Below, one piece after another: positions 9,406 to 19,333 of a DNA stretch of 64,000 bases. Positions within the stretch are counted from its first letter, which is position 1, and each line of letters starts with the position of its first letter. The translations under genes and the position numbers were made by a program. A model generated the notes under the pieces. That model searched no databases. It saw only the letters and a program-made list of their open reading frames with translations, and had not been told where the DNA came from. Location of the stretch: positions 1 to 64,000 of the forward strand of contig NZ_JQCL01000068.1 of the NCBI RefSeq assembly GCF_001438845.1. Direction: 5' to 3'. This DNA is from Lactiplantibacillus xiangfangensis. GTDB taxonomy: Bacteria > Bacillota > Bacilli > Lactobacillales > Lactobacillaceae.

Positions 9406-10818
9406 TTAAATGTGAGTTGGGTATCCCATGGCAACATCAGCTGCTTCTTGGATAACTTCACCCAATGTTGGGTGTGGATGAATCGTCAATGCTAAGTCTT
9501 CCACGTTCATGCCACCATTGACCGCAACACTTAATTCAGAAATCAAGTCACTTGCGCCAGGACCAGCAATTTGGGCCCCAACAACCGTGCCTTCATCCTT
9601 AGTTGTGACCAAACGGAAGAAACCGTCCATCGAGTTCAAGGAGATCGCCCGACCATTCCCAGCAAATGGGAACTTCGAAGCGATAACTTTCAAGCCCGCT
9701 TTTTCCGCTTCGGCTTTGGTCATACCGACCGTTGCCAATTCTGGATCCGTGAAACATACGGCTGGAACTGACACGTAATCATTAGCCGTCTTCTTGCCGC
9801 TAATCGCGCCGGCTGCAACTTTACCTTCTGCAAAGGCCTTATGAGCCAATGCAGGACCGGCCACAATGTCACCGATGGCAAAGATGTCTTCCGCCGCCGT
9901 CCGCCCCTGCTGATCAACTTCGATCAAGCCACGGTCCGTTAACTTCACGTCAGTGTATTCCATCCCCATGTCATCCGTGTTTGGCCGCCGTCCAACCGTC
10001 ACCATCACGTAATCGGCATGGATTGAACTTTCTTTGCCGTCCACAGCATAGGTCACAGTAACCCCGCTATCATCTTGTTCAGAGTTCTTTGCCATGGCGT
10101 TGGTGATAACCGTAACGCCCTTCTTTTTAAAGCTGTTCAAAACAAGCTTGACCATATCTTTTTCAAAGTTTGGCAAAATTTGTGGTGTTCCTTCTAAGAT
10201 GGTGACGTGTGCCCCTAAGTTAGCGTAGGCACCAGCTAATTCAGAGCCAATGTAGCCCCCACCGATAACAACTAATTCTTTAGGAACTTCTGGTAAGTTC
10301 AAGCCACCAGTGGAATCAACCACCCGTCCCTTGAATTTAAAACCAGGAATTTCTACTGGCCGTGAACCGGTCGCAATAATCAGATGTTTAAACTTATAAG
10401 TTTGACCCGTATGATCGCCGTTCATTACTCGCAACGTATGGTTATCATGCATGTACGCTTCACCACGAACAATTTCAACCTTGTGCTTTTTAAGCAACAT
10501 TTCAACGCCGCCAGTTAAGCGGTCAACGACTTGATGATCTTTCCAGTCCTGAGTGACTTTGAAATCAAGGACGGGGTCTTGGATGTTTTTAATCCCAAAA
10601 ATTTTACTATCTTTTGTTTCTTGTAACCGGTGACCCGCACTAATCAATGCTTTTGATGGGATACAGCCGACGTTTAAACATACCCCGCCGATGTATTCTT
10701 TTTCAACGATGGTCACCTTTTGGCCGAGTTCCGCCGCACGAATGGCTGCTACGTAACCCCCAGGGCCCGCACCGATAATCATCGTGTCGCGTTCTTCCGC
10801 AAAATCTCCTACAACCAT
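9406..10818 (-). CDS. pdhD: dihydrolipoyl dehydrogenase (E3 of pyruvate dehydrogenase)
   Basis: Flavoprotein that reoxidises the dihydrolipoyl arm of the PDH complex, passing electrons to NAD. The 470 residues are the usual length. FAD-binding [15 protein letters not shown] is at residues 17-31. The redox disulfide motif [13 protein letters not shown] gives the two active cysteines near residues 47 and 52. The NAD-binding [17 protein letters not shown] is near residue 185, and the HPHPTLGE active-site base motif is near the C-terminus. Last gene of the pdh operon, seven bases after pdhC. Confidence 0.97.
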   Translation of the reverse strand: MVVGDFAEERDTMIIGAGPGGYVAAIRAAELGQKVTIVEKEYIGGVCLNVGCIPSKALISAGHRLQETKDSKIFGIKNIQDPVLDFKVTQDWKDHQVVDRLTGGVEMLLKKHKVEIVRGEAYMHDNHTLRVMNGDHTGQTYKFKHLIIATGSRPVEIPGFKFKGRVVDSTGGLNLPEVPKELVVIGGGYIGSELAGAYANLGAHVTILEGTPQILPNFEKDMVKLVLNSFKKKGVTVITNAMAKNSEQDDSGVTVTYAVDGKESSIHADYVMVTVGRRPNTDDMGMEYTDVKLTDRGLIEVDQQGRTAAEDIFAIGDIVAGPALAHKAFAEGKVAAGAISGKKTANDYVSVPAVCFTDPELATVGMTKAEAEKAGLKVIASKFPFAGNGRAISLNSMDGFFRLVTTKDEGTVVGAQIAGPGASDLISELSVAVNGGMNVEDLALTIHPHPTLGEVIQEAADVAMGYPTHI

Positions 10819-10825
10819 TCTGACA

Positions 10826-12139
10826 TCATCCTTCCATCAAAAGTAATTCTGGATCGTGTAGTAATTGTTTCAGCGAGTTCATTGCCTTTTGAGCCGTTGC
10901 ACCATCAATTAAGCGGTGGTCAAAGCTCAAGGATAATTTCTGCATCTTACCAACGACAATTTCATCATTTTCGTTGACGTATGGTTCTTTGCCAATCCGA
11001 CCAACCCCGAGAATCGCAACTTCTGGTTGGTTGATTACTGGTGTGAACCAGCCACCACCGATCGACCCAATATTACTGATGGTCATCGAAGCGCCACTCA
11101 TTTCGTTGGCCTTTAACTTGCCATCGTAAGCTTTTTGCGTATTGTCAGTAATTTCCTTGGCAATGGCAAATAGTCCCTTACCTTCAGCGTGCTTAATGAC
11201 TGGCACTAACAAACCACGGTCAGTGTCCGTTGCGACCCCAACGTTAAAGTAGTGTTTGTAGACGATTTCATTGGTTGAGCCATCAATGGAAGCGTTAAAT
11301 TCTGGGAATTGTTGTAAGACCGCAACTAACGCTTTAACAATGTATGGCAAGAACGTCAAATGAATATCACGTTCAGCAGCCACTTGTTTGTACTTCTTAC
11401 GGTGTGCCATTAGTGCGCTGACTTCGACTTCATCGAATAACGTGACGTGTGGCGCCGTGTGCTTGCTGTTAACCATCGCTTTAGAAATGGCCTTCCGAAT
11501 AGGGGTCATCTTTTCGCGAGTTTCTAGTTCTGGTGTATCCGAAACGTATGGTTTAACTGGCGTTGGTGCCGGTGCGGCTTCAGTCTTCGCAGGCGTTGCT
11601 GCCGTGGCAGCCTCAGGCGCTGGCGTGCCAGTTGCCACTGGTGAACCCGTGTAGCTATCAATATCATGCTTCGTAATTTGACCATGAGCCCCAGTTGGGG
11701 GCACTAAACTGATATCAATATCTTTATCACGTGCATACTGCCGTACGGACGGCATTGCTAAGATTCGCTTGTTAGGATTACTTGGCGTCACCGGTGCACC
11801 CGTAGCAGGTGCCGGTGCGGGCGTCGCTGGAGTTGGCGCAGCCGATTGCGCAGTTGGTTCAGCGGCGGCCGGAGCTGCAGCTGGCGCGGCGTTTTCTCCG
11901 GAGCCATCATCGATTGTCACGAGCACGTCACCGATTTTAGCCGTTTCACCTTCAGGAATTAAAATATCAATAATTTTACCACTTACTGGTGATGGTAATT
12001 CTTCAACTGATTTATCGTTTTGAATTTCAACAAGAGAATCGTCTTCCTTGATTTCATCGCCAGGTTTTACGAGCCATGATGCAATTTCGCCTTCTTCGAG
12101 GCCTTCACCAAGCTCTGGTAGTTTAAACTCGTAAGCCAT
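10826..12139 (-). CDS. pdhC: dihydrolipoamide acetyltransferase (E2 of pyruvate dehydrogenase)
   Basis: Core of the PDH complex, transferring acetyl from lipoyl to CoA. It has one lipoyl domain at the N-terminus with the lipoylated lysine in NDKSVEE (K43). A long Ala/Pro/Thr-rich flexible linker follows, then the E1/E3-binding domain ([15 protein letters not shown], near residue 125) and a second Ala/Pro linker. The acyltransferase domain ends with the catalytic FDHRLIDGA, His near residue 408. About 437 residues. I use the ATG at 12139, where AAGGAAG sits seven bases ahead, not the ATG at 12157. A single lipoyl domain is normal for Firmicutes. Confidence 0.96.
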   Translation of the reverse strand: MAYEFKLPELGEGLEEGEIASWLVKPGDEIKEDDSLVEIQNDKSVEELPSPVSGKIIDILIPEGETAKIGDVLVTIDDGSGENAAPAAAPAAAEPTAQSAAPTPATPAPAPATGAPVTPSNPNKRILAMPSVRQYARDKDIDISLVPPTGAHGQITKHDIDSYTGSPVATGTPAPEAATAATPAKTEAAPAPTPVKPYVSDTPELETREKMTPIRKAISKAMVNSKHTAPHVTLFDEVEVSALMAHRKKYKQVAAERDIHLTFLPYIVKALVAVLQQFPEFNASIDGSTNEIVYKHYFNVGVATDTDRGLLVPVIKHAEGKGLFAIAKEITDNTQKAYDGKLKANEMSGASMTISNIGSIGGGWFTPVINQPEVAILGVGRIGKEPYVNENDEIVVGKMQKLSLSFDHRLIDGATAQKAMNSLKQLLHDPELLLMEG

Positions 12140-12200
12140 TGGATAACTTCCTTTCATGACAGCCGTTAGCGACTGTTTATCAGTACCACGTGACTTTAAA

Positions 12201-13178
12201 CTAGTAGTTCAAGATTTCGCGTGTCTTTGCTTCGATTTCGTCTTCTGCTGGTAGCCAGTCGTCTTCAGCTAGCCCAAACGGATAAACCGTATCTGGTGCG
12301 TAAACCCGCCCAACTGGGGCACTTAAGTAAAGGGCGCCCTTTTCAGCAATCAAGGAAGCGACGTTTGCCGCAATCCCTGCTTGACGCTGTGCCTCTTGGA
12401 TGGCAACGGCCCGGCCCGTCTTTTGAACGGACTTCAAAATGGTCTCTTCATCTAATGGGGACAAGGTCCGCAAATCGACCACTTCAACAGAAATGCCTTC
12501 CTTTTCAAGCTTTTCCGCAACCTTTAAGGATTGGTTAACTTGCGCACTGTATGCGATCAAGGAAATGTCAGTTCCTTCACGAACGACATTCGCTTTATCT
12601 AACGGTACTGTGTAAGCTTCGTCAGGAATATCTGCTTTCATGGAACGGTACAATTTTAAGTTTTCAAGGAAGAAAACGGGGTCATTATTACGAATTGAGG
12701 AAATTAAAAGTCCCTTGGCATCGTACGGGTTAGATGGTGTTACCACGCGCAATCCAGGAATCTGTGCGAGGTACCCTTCTAACGAATCCGCATGCATTTC
12801 CGGGGTATGCGTCCCACCACCGTATGGTGAACGAATGGTGATTGGCATGTGGCGTGTCCCACCAGTCCGGAAACGTTCCCGCGACATCTGACCCGCAATT
12901 GAGTCTAAGGTTTCAAAAATGAAACCTAAGAATTGAATTTCAGGAATCGGGCGGAAGCCTTCGAGCGCTAACCCAATGGATAAACCGCCAATTCCAGATT
13001 CAGCTAAAGGAGTATCGAAAACACGGTCTTCGCCAAATTCAGCTTGTAGGCCATCGGTCGCCCGGAAGACCCCACCGTTTTTACCAACGTCTTCACCAAA
13101 AACCAAAGTCTTTTCGTCAGACCCTAGTTCTAATCGAAGTGCATCGGTAATCGCTTGAATATACGTTTTCTTTGACAT
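12201..13178 (-). CDS. pdhB: pyruvate dehydrogenase E1 beta subunit
   Basis: Beta chain of the thiamine-diphosphate E1 heterotetramer that decarboxylates pyruvate. 325 residues, standard for the family. It shows [12 protein letters not shown] near the N-terminus, the ThDP-contacting region, and the C-terminal transketolase fold with the [11 protein letters not shown] stretch. The start is ATG 13178, with AAAGGAG about ten bases upstream. That ATG begins one base after the pdhA stop, so the two subunits are translationally linked. The 24 residues of the longer frame are only the overlapping pdhA end. Confidence 0.96.
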   Translation of the reverse strand: MSKKTYIQAITDALRLELGSDEKTLVFGEDVGKNGGVFRATDGLQAEFGEDRVFDTPLAESGIGGLSIGLALEGFRPIPEIQFLGFIFETLDSIAGQMSRERFRTGGTRHMPITIRSPYGGGTHTPEMHADSLEGYLAQIPGLRVVTPSNPYDAKGLLISSIRNNDPVFFLENLKLYRSMKADIPDEAYTVPLDKANVVREGTDISLIAYSAQVNQSLKVAEKLEKEGISVEVVDLRTLSPLDEETILKSVQKTGRAVAIQEAQRQAGIAANVASLIAEKGALYLSAPVGRVYAPDTVYPFGLAEDDWLPAEDEIEAKTREILNY

Positions 13179-13179
13179 G

Positions 13180-14292
13180 TTACTTCGACTCCTTTGCTTG
13201 GAATTCCGTAATTTGTTGTTGAATGTTTTGTGGTTGTTCTTCAAAAACATTCTTCAAAAATTCGGTCATTTTTTGCTTTGGTGCATCGTCCGCTTGTTTA
13301 ACGGCATCTTTAATGTCTGCTTTAACTTGTTCAACGTAGTCATTTTCTTGATCTTCTGACCAAGCGCCCTGATCCGTTAAGTACTTACGGTAACGGATCA
13401 GTGGATCGTTATCGAACCAAGGTTGTTCTTCATCCTTAGTCCGGTAACGCTTAGGATCATCACCCGCGTTAGTATGTGGTCCGAAACGATAAGTCAACGT
13501 TTCAATTAGTACCGGACCATTGCCAGCAGCGGCAAATTCACGAGCAGCCTTCGTCACTTCGTATACGGCTAAGAAGTCCATCCCATCAACTTGAACGCTT
13601 GGAATTCCAGCTGCGACGGCTTTTTGTGCTAATGTCCGTGCTGCGGTTTGTTTCCGCCGTGGCACTGAAATCGCATAGCCGTTGTTTTGAACAATGAATA
13701 CGGCGGGTGCTTGGAACGCGCCGGCAAAGTTCATTCCTTCATAGAAGTCCCCTTGCGACGTCCCACCATCACCAGTGTAACTGTAAGCGACCTTATCCTC
13801 AGTCCCGTTCTTCTTAATTCCAAGCGCGACCCCGGCAGCTTGGACATACTGTGCACCGATAATAATTTGTGGTGGCATTGCGTGTAAATCTTCAGGATAT
13901 TCGTTTCCTAACACGTGTCCACGCGACCACAGGAATGCTTTGTAAACGGGCAAGCCGTGTTGGATTAACTGTGGGATATCACGATAGGCCGGCATTAAGA
14001 CGTCGGTCTTCTTCATCGCACTGTTACTCCCCATTTCACTAGCTTCTTGTCCTTCGGTTGGTGCGTAGAAACCAAGGCGCCCCTGCCGAGTTAACGCGTT
14101 TGAGCGTTGGTGCAAAGTCCGTTCCCAAATCATTAGTTTCAAGAAATCGACTAACTGATCATTTGAATATTTAGAGACAATTTCAGGTTTGATTACTTTA
14201 GCTTGACCATCCATTACTTGCACGGGTTCATAATTTTTCCCCAGCTCATCACGGAGCGCGCTAAAATCAACAATTGGTTTTTCGTTGTCCAT
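13180..14292 (-). CDS. pdhA: pyruvate dehydrogenase E1 alpha subunit
   Basis: Alpha chain of E1, first gene of the pdh operon. About 370 residues. It has the thiamine-diphosphate motif [13 protein letters not shown] ending in VQNN, and the phosphorylation-loop-like region [16 protein letters not shown] typical of branched-chain/pyruvate E1 alpha. I prefer ATG 14292 because AAAGGG lies eleven bases ahead. A GTG at 14301 is too close to it, although a start there cannot be excluded. With PDH, this lactic acid bacterium can make acetyl-CoA and NADH from pyruvate in air. Confidence 0.96.
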   Translation of the reverse strand: MDNEKPIVDFSALRDELGKNYEPVQVMDGQAKVIKPEIVSKYSNDQLVDFLKLMIWERTLHQRSNALTRQGRLGFYAPTEGQEASEMGSNSAMKKTDVLMPAYRDIPQLIQHGLPVYKAFLWSRGHVLGNEYPEDLHAMPPQIIIGAQYVQAAGVALGIKKNGTEDKVAYSYTGDGGTSQGDFYEGMNFAGAFQAPAVFIVQNNGYAISVPRRKQTAARTLAQKAVAAGIPSVQVDGMDFLAVYEVTKAAREFAAAGNGPVLIETLTYRFGPHTNAGDDPKRYRTKDEEQPWFDNDPLIRYRKYLTDQGAWSEDQENDYVEQVKADIKDAVKQADDAPKQKMTEFLKNVFEEQPQNIQQQITEFQAKESK

Positions 14293-14372
14293 AAATGACA
14301 CATCCCTTTCATGAACGTACGGATAACGGTATTAAACGCGTTGTCCGTAATCGTTTTCATAATTACAAGTCT

Positions 14373-14401
14373 AATTTACCATTGCTTTTCATCTTTTGCA
14401 A
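14373..14401 (-). promoter_or_regulatory. promoter of the pdhABCD operon
   Basis: Minus-strand TTGCAA (14396-14401), a 17-bp spacer ending in TGG, and TAAATT (14373-14378), about 80 bp ahead of pdhA. The spacer end gives a partial extended -10. The 302-bp space to def also carries an extended -10 for def (TG-C-TAAACT at 14523-14531, plus strand). Confidence 0.6.
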
Positions 14402-14410
14402 GCCCTTTCA
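14397..14410. promoter_or_regulatory. cre-like (CcpA) site over the pdhA -35
   Basis: TGCAAGCCCTTTCA matches 12 of 14 positions of the catabolite-responsive element TGWNANCGNTNWCA, failing at the third base and the central G. It covers the -35 of pdhA, a position where CcpA would repress. It is a near-palindrome (TTG-AAG / CTTTCAA). Pattern match only. Confidence 0.4.
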
Positions 14411-14594
14411 AACGGCATGGATTCGGCCTTTTAGTTGAGTTAGATTGTGAACTACTTAATTTGTTAGTCAATATCGCTTTCATTAATTTTCGGGAGTCTT
14501 CCTACAATTTATAGCGTGCTTATGCTAAACTAGTTTGTAAGTGTAAACAGCTCGGTCTGTTCAGATCACAGCAAAGTTTTGGAGGTAATTTGGA

Positions 14595-15155
14595 TTGATT
14601 AAAATGCGAGATATCATCCGCGAGGGTAACGATACGTTACGCGCGGAAGCTAAACCAGTTAAGTTTCCACTCAGTGAGACTGACCAAAAGTTAGCTAATG
14701 ATATGATGGGATACTTAGAAAATAGCCAAGATCCCGAATTGGCTAAGAAGTACGGGCTACGTGCCGGAGTCGGTTTAGCCGCTCCGCAAGTAGACGTTTC
14801 AAAGCAAATGGCCGCGGTTTTAGTTCCTGGCGACAAAGACGGTGATGACCCCATTTTTAAGGACGTCATTATTAACCCGGTCATCGTTAGCCACTCGGTC
14901 CAACCAGGTGCCCTAACGGAAGGCGAAGGTTGCCTTTCAGTTGACCGCGACATCGACGGGTACGTCATTCGTCATGATCGGATCACGTTGCGTTACTACA
15001 ACATGGCCGGTGAACAAAAGAAAATTCGTCTGAAGAACTACCCCGCCATCGTTTGTCAACACGAGATCGATCATCTCCATGGCATTCTCTTCTACGATCA
15101 CATCAACGCCAGCAACCCATTTGCGGCCGATGATGACTTAGTTTTGATTTCGTAA
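14595..15155 (+). CDS. def: peptide deformylase
   Basis: Removes the formyl group from the N-terminal methionine of new proteins. 186 residues with all three motifs: GVGLAAPQ (residues 58-65), EGCLS (111-115, metal-binding Cys113) and HEIDH (156-160, two His ligands and the catalytic Glu). The insertion between motifs I and II makes it a type II Gram-positive deformylase. The start is TTG 14595, nine bases after GGAGG. The ATG at 14604 is eighteen bases away and less likely. Single gene, closed by a terminator. Confidence 0.96.
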   Translation: MIKMRDIIREGNDTLRAEAKPVKFPLSETDQKLANDMMGYLENSQDPELAKKYGLRAGVGLAAPQVDVSKQMAAVLVPGDKDGDDPIFKDVIINPVIVSHSVQPGALTEGEGCLSVDRDIDGYVIRHDRITLRYYNMAGEQKKIRLKNYPAIVCQHEIDHLHGILFYDHINASNPFAADDDLVLIS

Positions 15156-15169
15156 ATTTTAGTTCCATC

Positions 15170-15207
15170 AAAAAACGGTTGACCTGAATTTGGTCAACCG
15201 TTTTTTT
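15170..15207. terminator. bidirectional terminator between def and the facing gene
   Basis: Near-perfect stem AAAAAACGGTTGACC / GGTCAACCGTTTTTTT with a seven-base loop between two convergent genes. Its right edge overlaps the stop codon of the minus-strand gene. Confidence 0.9.
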
Positions 15208-15697
15208 AACGACTCGGATTCAATCGCCGTAAGTCTTCTAAGTATTCTAACGTTGCTTCATTCATTAAGTACGCAACGTCAACGTGCAACTGCCCGTCAC
15301 GTAGCCAAGCATCGGTGACCCGTAACGCCGGACCAGCATCTTGAAACGCCGTTATCTGCTGTGCCGTTGCGTACACCTGTAACTGATTATTGAATAATCG
15401 GCGGACCTCCGCTAAATCAGCCTTCGCCATTCCTGGCGTTTCAAGGACGTATTCAAACGCCATGACGCCTCTGCCCCAAACATCCGCAACCGGGACAGAA
15501 TGAATAGTGCCATGAACTTCTTGTACTTCCACGGCACTGGCTAAGTGGTTTAACGCTGCCTGCATGCCCGCATCGGTCGTTCGCTGACCAGCCCGGCGAA
15601 TTTTTAACGCCGCTCGTTTCAAAACTTGTCGCCGTAAAATTTCATAGATTAGGATGGCTAATCCCAGTCCAATAATCATCGTTATGACTGTCCACAT
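15206..15697 (-). CDS. uncharacterised membrane-anchored protein
   Basis: I do not recognise a family. The 163-residue product opens with one hydrophobic segment (MWTVITMIIGLGLAILIYEI) followed by a basic stretch (RRQVLKRAALKIRR). This suggests a single N-terminal membrane anchor with the soluble part in the cytoplasm. The soluble part is mixed alpha/beta in look, with an acidic-helical end (NEATLEYLEDLRRLNPSR). The start is ATG 15697, with GAGGA seven bases ahead; the seven residues further upstream in the frame are dropped. It stands alone, convergent with def and divergent from rpoY. Confidence 0.7.
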   Translation of the reverse strand: MWTVITMIIGLGLAILIYEILRRQVLKRAALKIRRAGQRTTDAGMQAALNHLASAVEVQEVHGTIHSVPVADVWGRGVMAFEYVLETPGMAKADLAEVRRLFNNQLQVYATAQQITAFQDAGPALRVTDAWLRDGQLHVDVAYLMNEATLEYLEDLRRLNPSR

Positions 15698-15855
15698 AAT
15701 TGGTTCCTCACAATTCAATTGTACACTCGTTCACAATTTACCAATTTTAAGTGCCTTTTTATCTAGATTTAGCATAGCATGTTTTATATAAAAGTTCGCA
15801 TTCAACTGACCTGATTTTGTAGAAAGTTAACATTGTATACACCCATCTCAAATTA

Positions 15856-15864
15856 TGCTAAAAT
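15856..15864 (+). promoter_or_regulatory. extended -10 promoter of rpoY-rnjA
   Basis: TG-C-TAAAAT (15856-15864) about 110 bp ahead of rpoY. The long 5' leader that follows holds two hairpins, a GTTGTG/CACAAC stem near 15874-15889 and the U-run hairpin listed separately. Confidence 0.5.
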
Positions 15865-15925
15865 GTAAGATAATTGTTGTGTTTACACAACCTGGTGTAC
15901 GGATCAAACTTTTATTTTTGCTACT

Positions 15926-15959
15926 ATTTAGAACGTTAGCTTCTAAATAAATCTTTTTT
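15926..15959 (+). promoter_or_regulatory. terminator-like hairpin in the rpoY-rnjA leader
   Basis: Eight-base-pair stem ATTTAGAA / TTCTAAAT with a seven-base loop, then AAATC and a run of six T, ending just before the rpoY ribosome binding site. It looks like a weak intrinsic terminator inside the leader, so it could attenuate the RNase J1 operon. The five-base gap before the T-run makes it non-ideal. Confidence 0.45.
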
Positions 15960-15975
15960 ATAGGGAGTTTTGTTA

Positions 15976-16194
15976 ATGATTTACAAAGTATATTACCAAG
16001 AAACCAAAAAACGGAACCCACAACGGGAAACGACTCAGTCCCTCTACTTAGAAGCAGATACTGAAGTTGCAGCTCGCGTATTAGTGGAAGATAATACCGA
16101 ATTCAATATTGAGTTTATCGAACCGTTAGAAGGTAACTTCTTGGATTATGAACAAAAAAATCCAGAGTATCAACTAACGGAGTTTAATAAATGA
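15976..16194 (+). CDS. rpoY: RNA polymerase epsilon subunit
   Basis: Small RNA polymerase accessory subunit found in Firmicutes (formerly DUF1447, YkzG). 72 residues beginning [18 protein letters not shown], which matches the family well. It binds core polymerase near the beta' side. The start is ATG 15976, eight bases after GGGAG; a TTG six bases earlier is less well placed. Its stop overlaps the rnjA start by four bases (ATGA), the same coupling seen in Bacillus. Confidence 0.94.
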   Translation: MIYKVYYQETKKRNPQRETTQSLYLEADTEVAARVLVEDNTEFNIEFIEPLEGNFLDYEQKNPEYQLTEFNK

Positions 16195-17867
16195 AACGGT
16201 TAAACGTTAAAAATAACGAAACCGCCGTTTTTGCAGTCGGCGGTTTGGGAGAAATTGGGAAAAATACTTACGGTATCCAATTTCAAGATGAGATTATCCT
16301 GATTGATGCCGGTATCAAATTCCCCGAAGATGAACTTCTCGGAATTGATTACGTCATCCCTGATTACTCTTATCTAGTTGCAAATCAGCAAAAAATAAAA
16401 GCATTGGTGATTACGCACGGTCACGAAGATCACATTGGTGGGATTCCCTTCCTACTTAAACAGATCAACGTCCCAATTTACGCTGGTCCCCTTGCCTTAG
16501 CCTTAATCAAGGGTAAGCTTGAGGAACACGGGTTGTTAAAAACCACCGAGTTACACGAAATTAATGAAGACACCGTCTTAAAGTTCCGCAAGACCCGGGT
16601 TTCGTTCTTCAGAACGACCCACTCAATTCCAGATACGTTGGGAATTGCCGTCCAAACACCACCTGGCACCATTGTGGAAACTGGGGATTATAAGTTCGAT
16701 CTGACACCAATTACGAACCAGCCGCCGAACTTGCAACGAATGGCACACTTAGGTGAACACGGTGTCCTCGCGTTACTTTCAGATAGTACTAACGCTGAAC
16801 GGCCAATTTGGACCAAATCAGAACGTTGGGTCGCCCATTCAATTCGTCATATTTTTGAAGGCGTTGATGGCCGAATCATCTTTGCCACCTTCGCTTCTAA
16901 CATTTCACGGATTCAAGAAGCCGCCCAAGTTGCGTTAGAGCATCATCGTAAGATTGCGGTTTTCGGTCGTAGTATGGAAGCTGCTATCGTCAATGGTCGT
17001 GAACTTGGCTACTTAGATATTCCAGACGAAGCCATCGTTGATGCCAACGATATTCGTTCGTTACCTGCTAACAAGGTCATGATTCTATGTACTGGCTCAC
17101 AAGGCGAACCCATGGCTGCCCTTTCGCGGATTGCTAACGGAACCCACCGACAAATTTCGGTTGAGCCTGGCGACACGGTTATCTTCTCTAGTTCACCGAT
17201 TCCTGGGAACACTTTAAGTGTTAACCACGTTATCAACGAATTGGAAGAAGCCGGCGCACACGTTATTCATGGAAAAGTAAATAACATTCATACTTCTGGT
17301 CACGGTGGTCAGGAAGAACAAAAGCTCATGTTACGTTTAATGAAGCCGAAGTTCTTTATGCCAATTCACGGTGAATACCGGATGTTGAAGATTCATACTG
17401 AGCTTGCTGAACAGTGTGGAGTTCCACTTGACCACAGCTTTATTCTTGAAAACGGTGACGTCCTTGCCTTAACCAAAGATTCAGCCCGGGTGGCTGGCCA
17501 CTTTGGTGCTGGCGACGTTTACGTGGATGGTTCTGGCGTTGGCGATATTGGTAACGTTGTGTTACGTGATCGTCAGATTCTTTCTGAAGAAGGTTTGGTC
17601 GTTGTCGTTGCAACTATCAACCTTAAGAAGAAAGAAATTCAAGCTGGACCTGATATCTTATCCCGTGGTTTTGTTTATATGCGTGAATCCGGTGACTTGA
17701 TCAACGAAGCCCGTCGGCACGTATTCCGGACAATTCGTCGAAAGATGAAATCTGATAAAGCTAGCGAAGCAACGATTCGCAATGCAATCATTGATGACTT
17801 ACAGAGTTTCTTATTTGATAAGACTGAACGGCACCCAATGATTTTACCGATGTTAATTATGAACTAA
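16191..17867 (+). CDS. rnjA: ribonuclease J1
   Basis: Metallo-beta-lactamase fold RNase with 5'-to-3' exonuclease and endonuclease activity, a main mRNA decay enzyme of Firmicutes. 558 residues. The zinc motif HGHEDH is at residues 76-81, the second His/Asp ligands lie around STNAERP, and the beta-CASP domain follows, with [10 protein letters not shown] and the C-terminal PIHGEYRM ligand. The C-terminal domain is complete. Ends in its own terminator. A J2 paralogue is expected elsewhere in the genome. Confidence 0.96.
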   Translation: MKRLNVKNNETAVFAVGGLGEIGKNTYGIQFQDEIILIDAGIKFPEDELLGIDYVIPDYSYLVANQQKIKALVITHGHEDHIGGIPFLLKQINVPIYAGPLALALIKGKLEEHGLLKTTELHEINEDTVLKFRKTRVSFFRTTHSIPDTLGIAVQTPPGTIVETGDYKFDLTPITNQPPNLQRMAHLGEHGVLALLSDSTNAERPIWTKSERWVAHSIRHIFEGVDGRIIFATFASNISRIQEAAQVALEHHRKIAVFGRSMEAAIVNGRELGYLDIPDEAIVDANDIRSLPANKVMILCTGSQGEPMAALSRIANGTHRQISVEPGDTVIFSSSPIPGNTLSVNHVINELEEAGAHVIHGKVNNIHTSGHGGQEEQKLMLRLMKPKFFMPIHGEYRMLKIHTELAEQCGVPLDHSFILENGDVLALTKDSARVAGHFGAGDVYVDGSGVGDIGNVVLRDRQILSEEGLVVVVATINLKKKEIQAGPDILSRGFVYMRESGDLINEARRHVFRTIRRKMKSDKASEATIRNAIIDDLQSFLFDKTERHPMILPMLIMN

Positions 17868-17873
17868 ACACTT

Positions 17874-17900
17874 GCCGGAACGATCCTGTTCCGGTTTTTT
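17874..17900 (+). terminator. terminator of rpoY-rnjA
   Basis: Stem CCGGAAC / GTTCCGG with a loop of about five bases followed by six T, immediately after rnjA. It lies inside the long open frame of the next gene and so argues for that gene's later start. Confidence 0.88.
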
Positions 17901-17949
17901 GTGGTGTAAGGGTCGGTTACGGCCGACTCGATCTTTGCGAGGTGTAAAT

Positions 17950-18909
17950 TTGATTGCTGTATACGACATTATAATTAATGAACTAGCTGGCTCTGGCCGG
18001 GGAAAAAATGTTTGGGAAACGGTTAAACCAATTCTTGAACAACGTCAGATAAAATTTGACTATCACGTCTCCGAATATGCCGGTCACACCACCCGACTTG
18101 CGGCCAAGTTCGCTGAAAGCGTCCCTGAACGTCAGGAGATTACCCCAGTCCTACTAGTTATCGGCGGCGACGGAACTTTAAATGAAGCCTTAAACGGCCT
18201 TATGCAAGTCCCTCGCACGCATCGAATCCCATTAGGCTATATTCCAGGTGGTTCCGGGAACGATTTTGCCCGGGCGCTAGGTATGGCCACCGATCCTGAG
18301 ATTGCCCTCGCCCAAGTTTTAAATAACATGCGGCCACGTGATCTCAACATCGGCTATTATCACGAAACGCTAAAAAACGAACACCGTTACTTCGTTAACA
18401 ACGTTGGGTTAGGTTTTGATGCCCAAATCGTTGATGACACTAATCGGAGTAAACAAAAGGGCCGACTAGGCAAATGGGCCTACTTGAGTAACGCCCTAAA
18501 AGCTTACTCACAACAAGAAGGCTTTCCGCTGACCGTGCACGTCGGTCGGAAACGCGACTACTACAAGCACGCCTTTTTATGTACCACGTCAAATCATCCT
18601 TATTTTGGCGGTGGCGTCAAAATTCTTCCACAAGCGGACTTACACGATGATCAATTAGAACTAATCGTTGTTGAAGAACCGCATTGGTGGACCATTATGT
18701 GGCTGTTTTTCCTATTGCTTATGGGTGGCCGGCACCTTAATTCACGTTTTGTGCACCACTACCGCAGCAACCAGTTGCACCTACTCGTCAATTCGGTAGA
18801 AGTTGGTCAAATGGACGGTCAGATTATCGGTAATCGGAACTACGATCTCTACTTTTCATCCAAACCGTATCCATTTTGGATTGATACTAGTATTCACAAT
18901 CATCATTAA
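17950..18909 (+). CDS. diacylglycerol kinase family lipid kinase
   Basis: Cytoplasmic lipid kinase of the DagK/YegS type, which phosphorylates diacylglycerol or a similar lipid to recycle it into phospholipid synthesis. 319 residues. It has the ATP-site motif GGDGTLNEA (residues 72-80) and the GGSGNDFARALG motif (about 100-111), both diagnostic. The start is TTG 17950, seven bases after GAGG. The longer frame begins within the rnjA terminator and is not credible. It could be the Bacillus DgkB equivalent, but paralogues of this family are common, so I give no symbol. Confidence 0.88.
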   Translation: MIAVYDIIINELAGSGRGKNVWETVKPILEQRQIKFDYHVSEYAGHTTRLAAKFAESVPERQEITPVLLVIGGDGTLNEALNGLMQVPRTHRIPLGYIPGGSGNDFARALGMATDPEIALAQVLNNMRPRDLNIGYYHETLKNEHRYFVNNVGLGFDAQIVDDTNRSKQKGRLGKWAYLSNALKAYSQQEGFPLTVHVGRKRDYYKHAFLCTTSNHPYFGGGVKILPQADLHDDQLELIVVEEPHWWTIMWLFFLLLMGGRHLNSRFVHHYRSNQLHLLVNSVEVGQMDGQIIGNRNYDLYFSSKPYPFWIDTSIHNHH

Positions 18910-18916
18910 TCCAATT

Positions 18917-18957
18917 AAAAAGATCCCGCACTTTTTAAAGTGACGGGATCCTTTTTT
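18917..18957. terminator. bidirectional terminator between convergent genes
   Basis: Stem AAAAAGATCCCGCACTTT / AAAGTGACGGGATCCTTTTTT between the lipid kinase gene and the small minus-strand gene. Confidence 0.88.
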
Positions 18958-18963
18958 ATTATA

Positions 18964-19167
18964 CTAGTCCTCTGAAGCGTTAATTGCTTCCAGAAGCATA
19001 TCAAGTTGTTCACATTTTTGGGACAAGTGACTCACCCGCTCCTTTAAGTGCGGGTAAATCGTTATGACCCGTGAGCGATCCTGCTGGCGCACAACCAGCC
19101 CTTTTAGCCGGTCTAATTCGGTATTAGCTTCTTGGTACTCTTCCAGGATCTCAAATCTGTTACTCAC
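18964..19167 (-). CDS. small coiled-coil-like hypothetical protein
   Basis: 67 residues, highly charged and helical (EYQEANTELDRLKGLVV, then SHLSQKCEQLDMLLEAI), so probably a short coiled coil. No family recognised. The start is GTG 19167, eight bases after GGGAG, which is the main evidence that the gene is real. No signal peptide or membrane segment. It stands between two terminators, so it is probably its own unit. Confidence 0.6.
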   Translation of the reverse strand: MSNRFEILEEYQEANTELDRLKGLVVRQQDRSRVITIYPHLKERVSHLSQKCEQLDMLLEAINASED

Positions 19168-19278
19168 TTTAAACACTCCCTTAAAACAATGTCCTAGTTT
19201 TCCATTAGAAAAACAGCAAATTTAATATACCACATTCTTAGTGAAGTTTAAATCATAAAATTTGATTTTCTTAAACAT

Positions 19279-19321
19279 AAAAACAGCCATGCTCCCGCCT
19301 ATCGACGAGAACTGGCTGTTT
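19279..19321 (-). terminator. terminator of the LysM/P60 gene
   Basis: Nine-base-pair stem AAACAGCCA / TGGCTGTTT, with A- and T-runs outside, just after the stop codon of the wall hydrolase gene. Confidence 0.75.
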
Positions 19322-19333
19322 CACTAATTGACG

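Noticed and set aside
17872-17949. 26 extra N-terminal residues for the lipid kinase
   Set aside because: The stretch begins within the rnjA terminator; a TTG with a good ribosome site follows at 17950.
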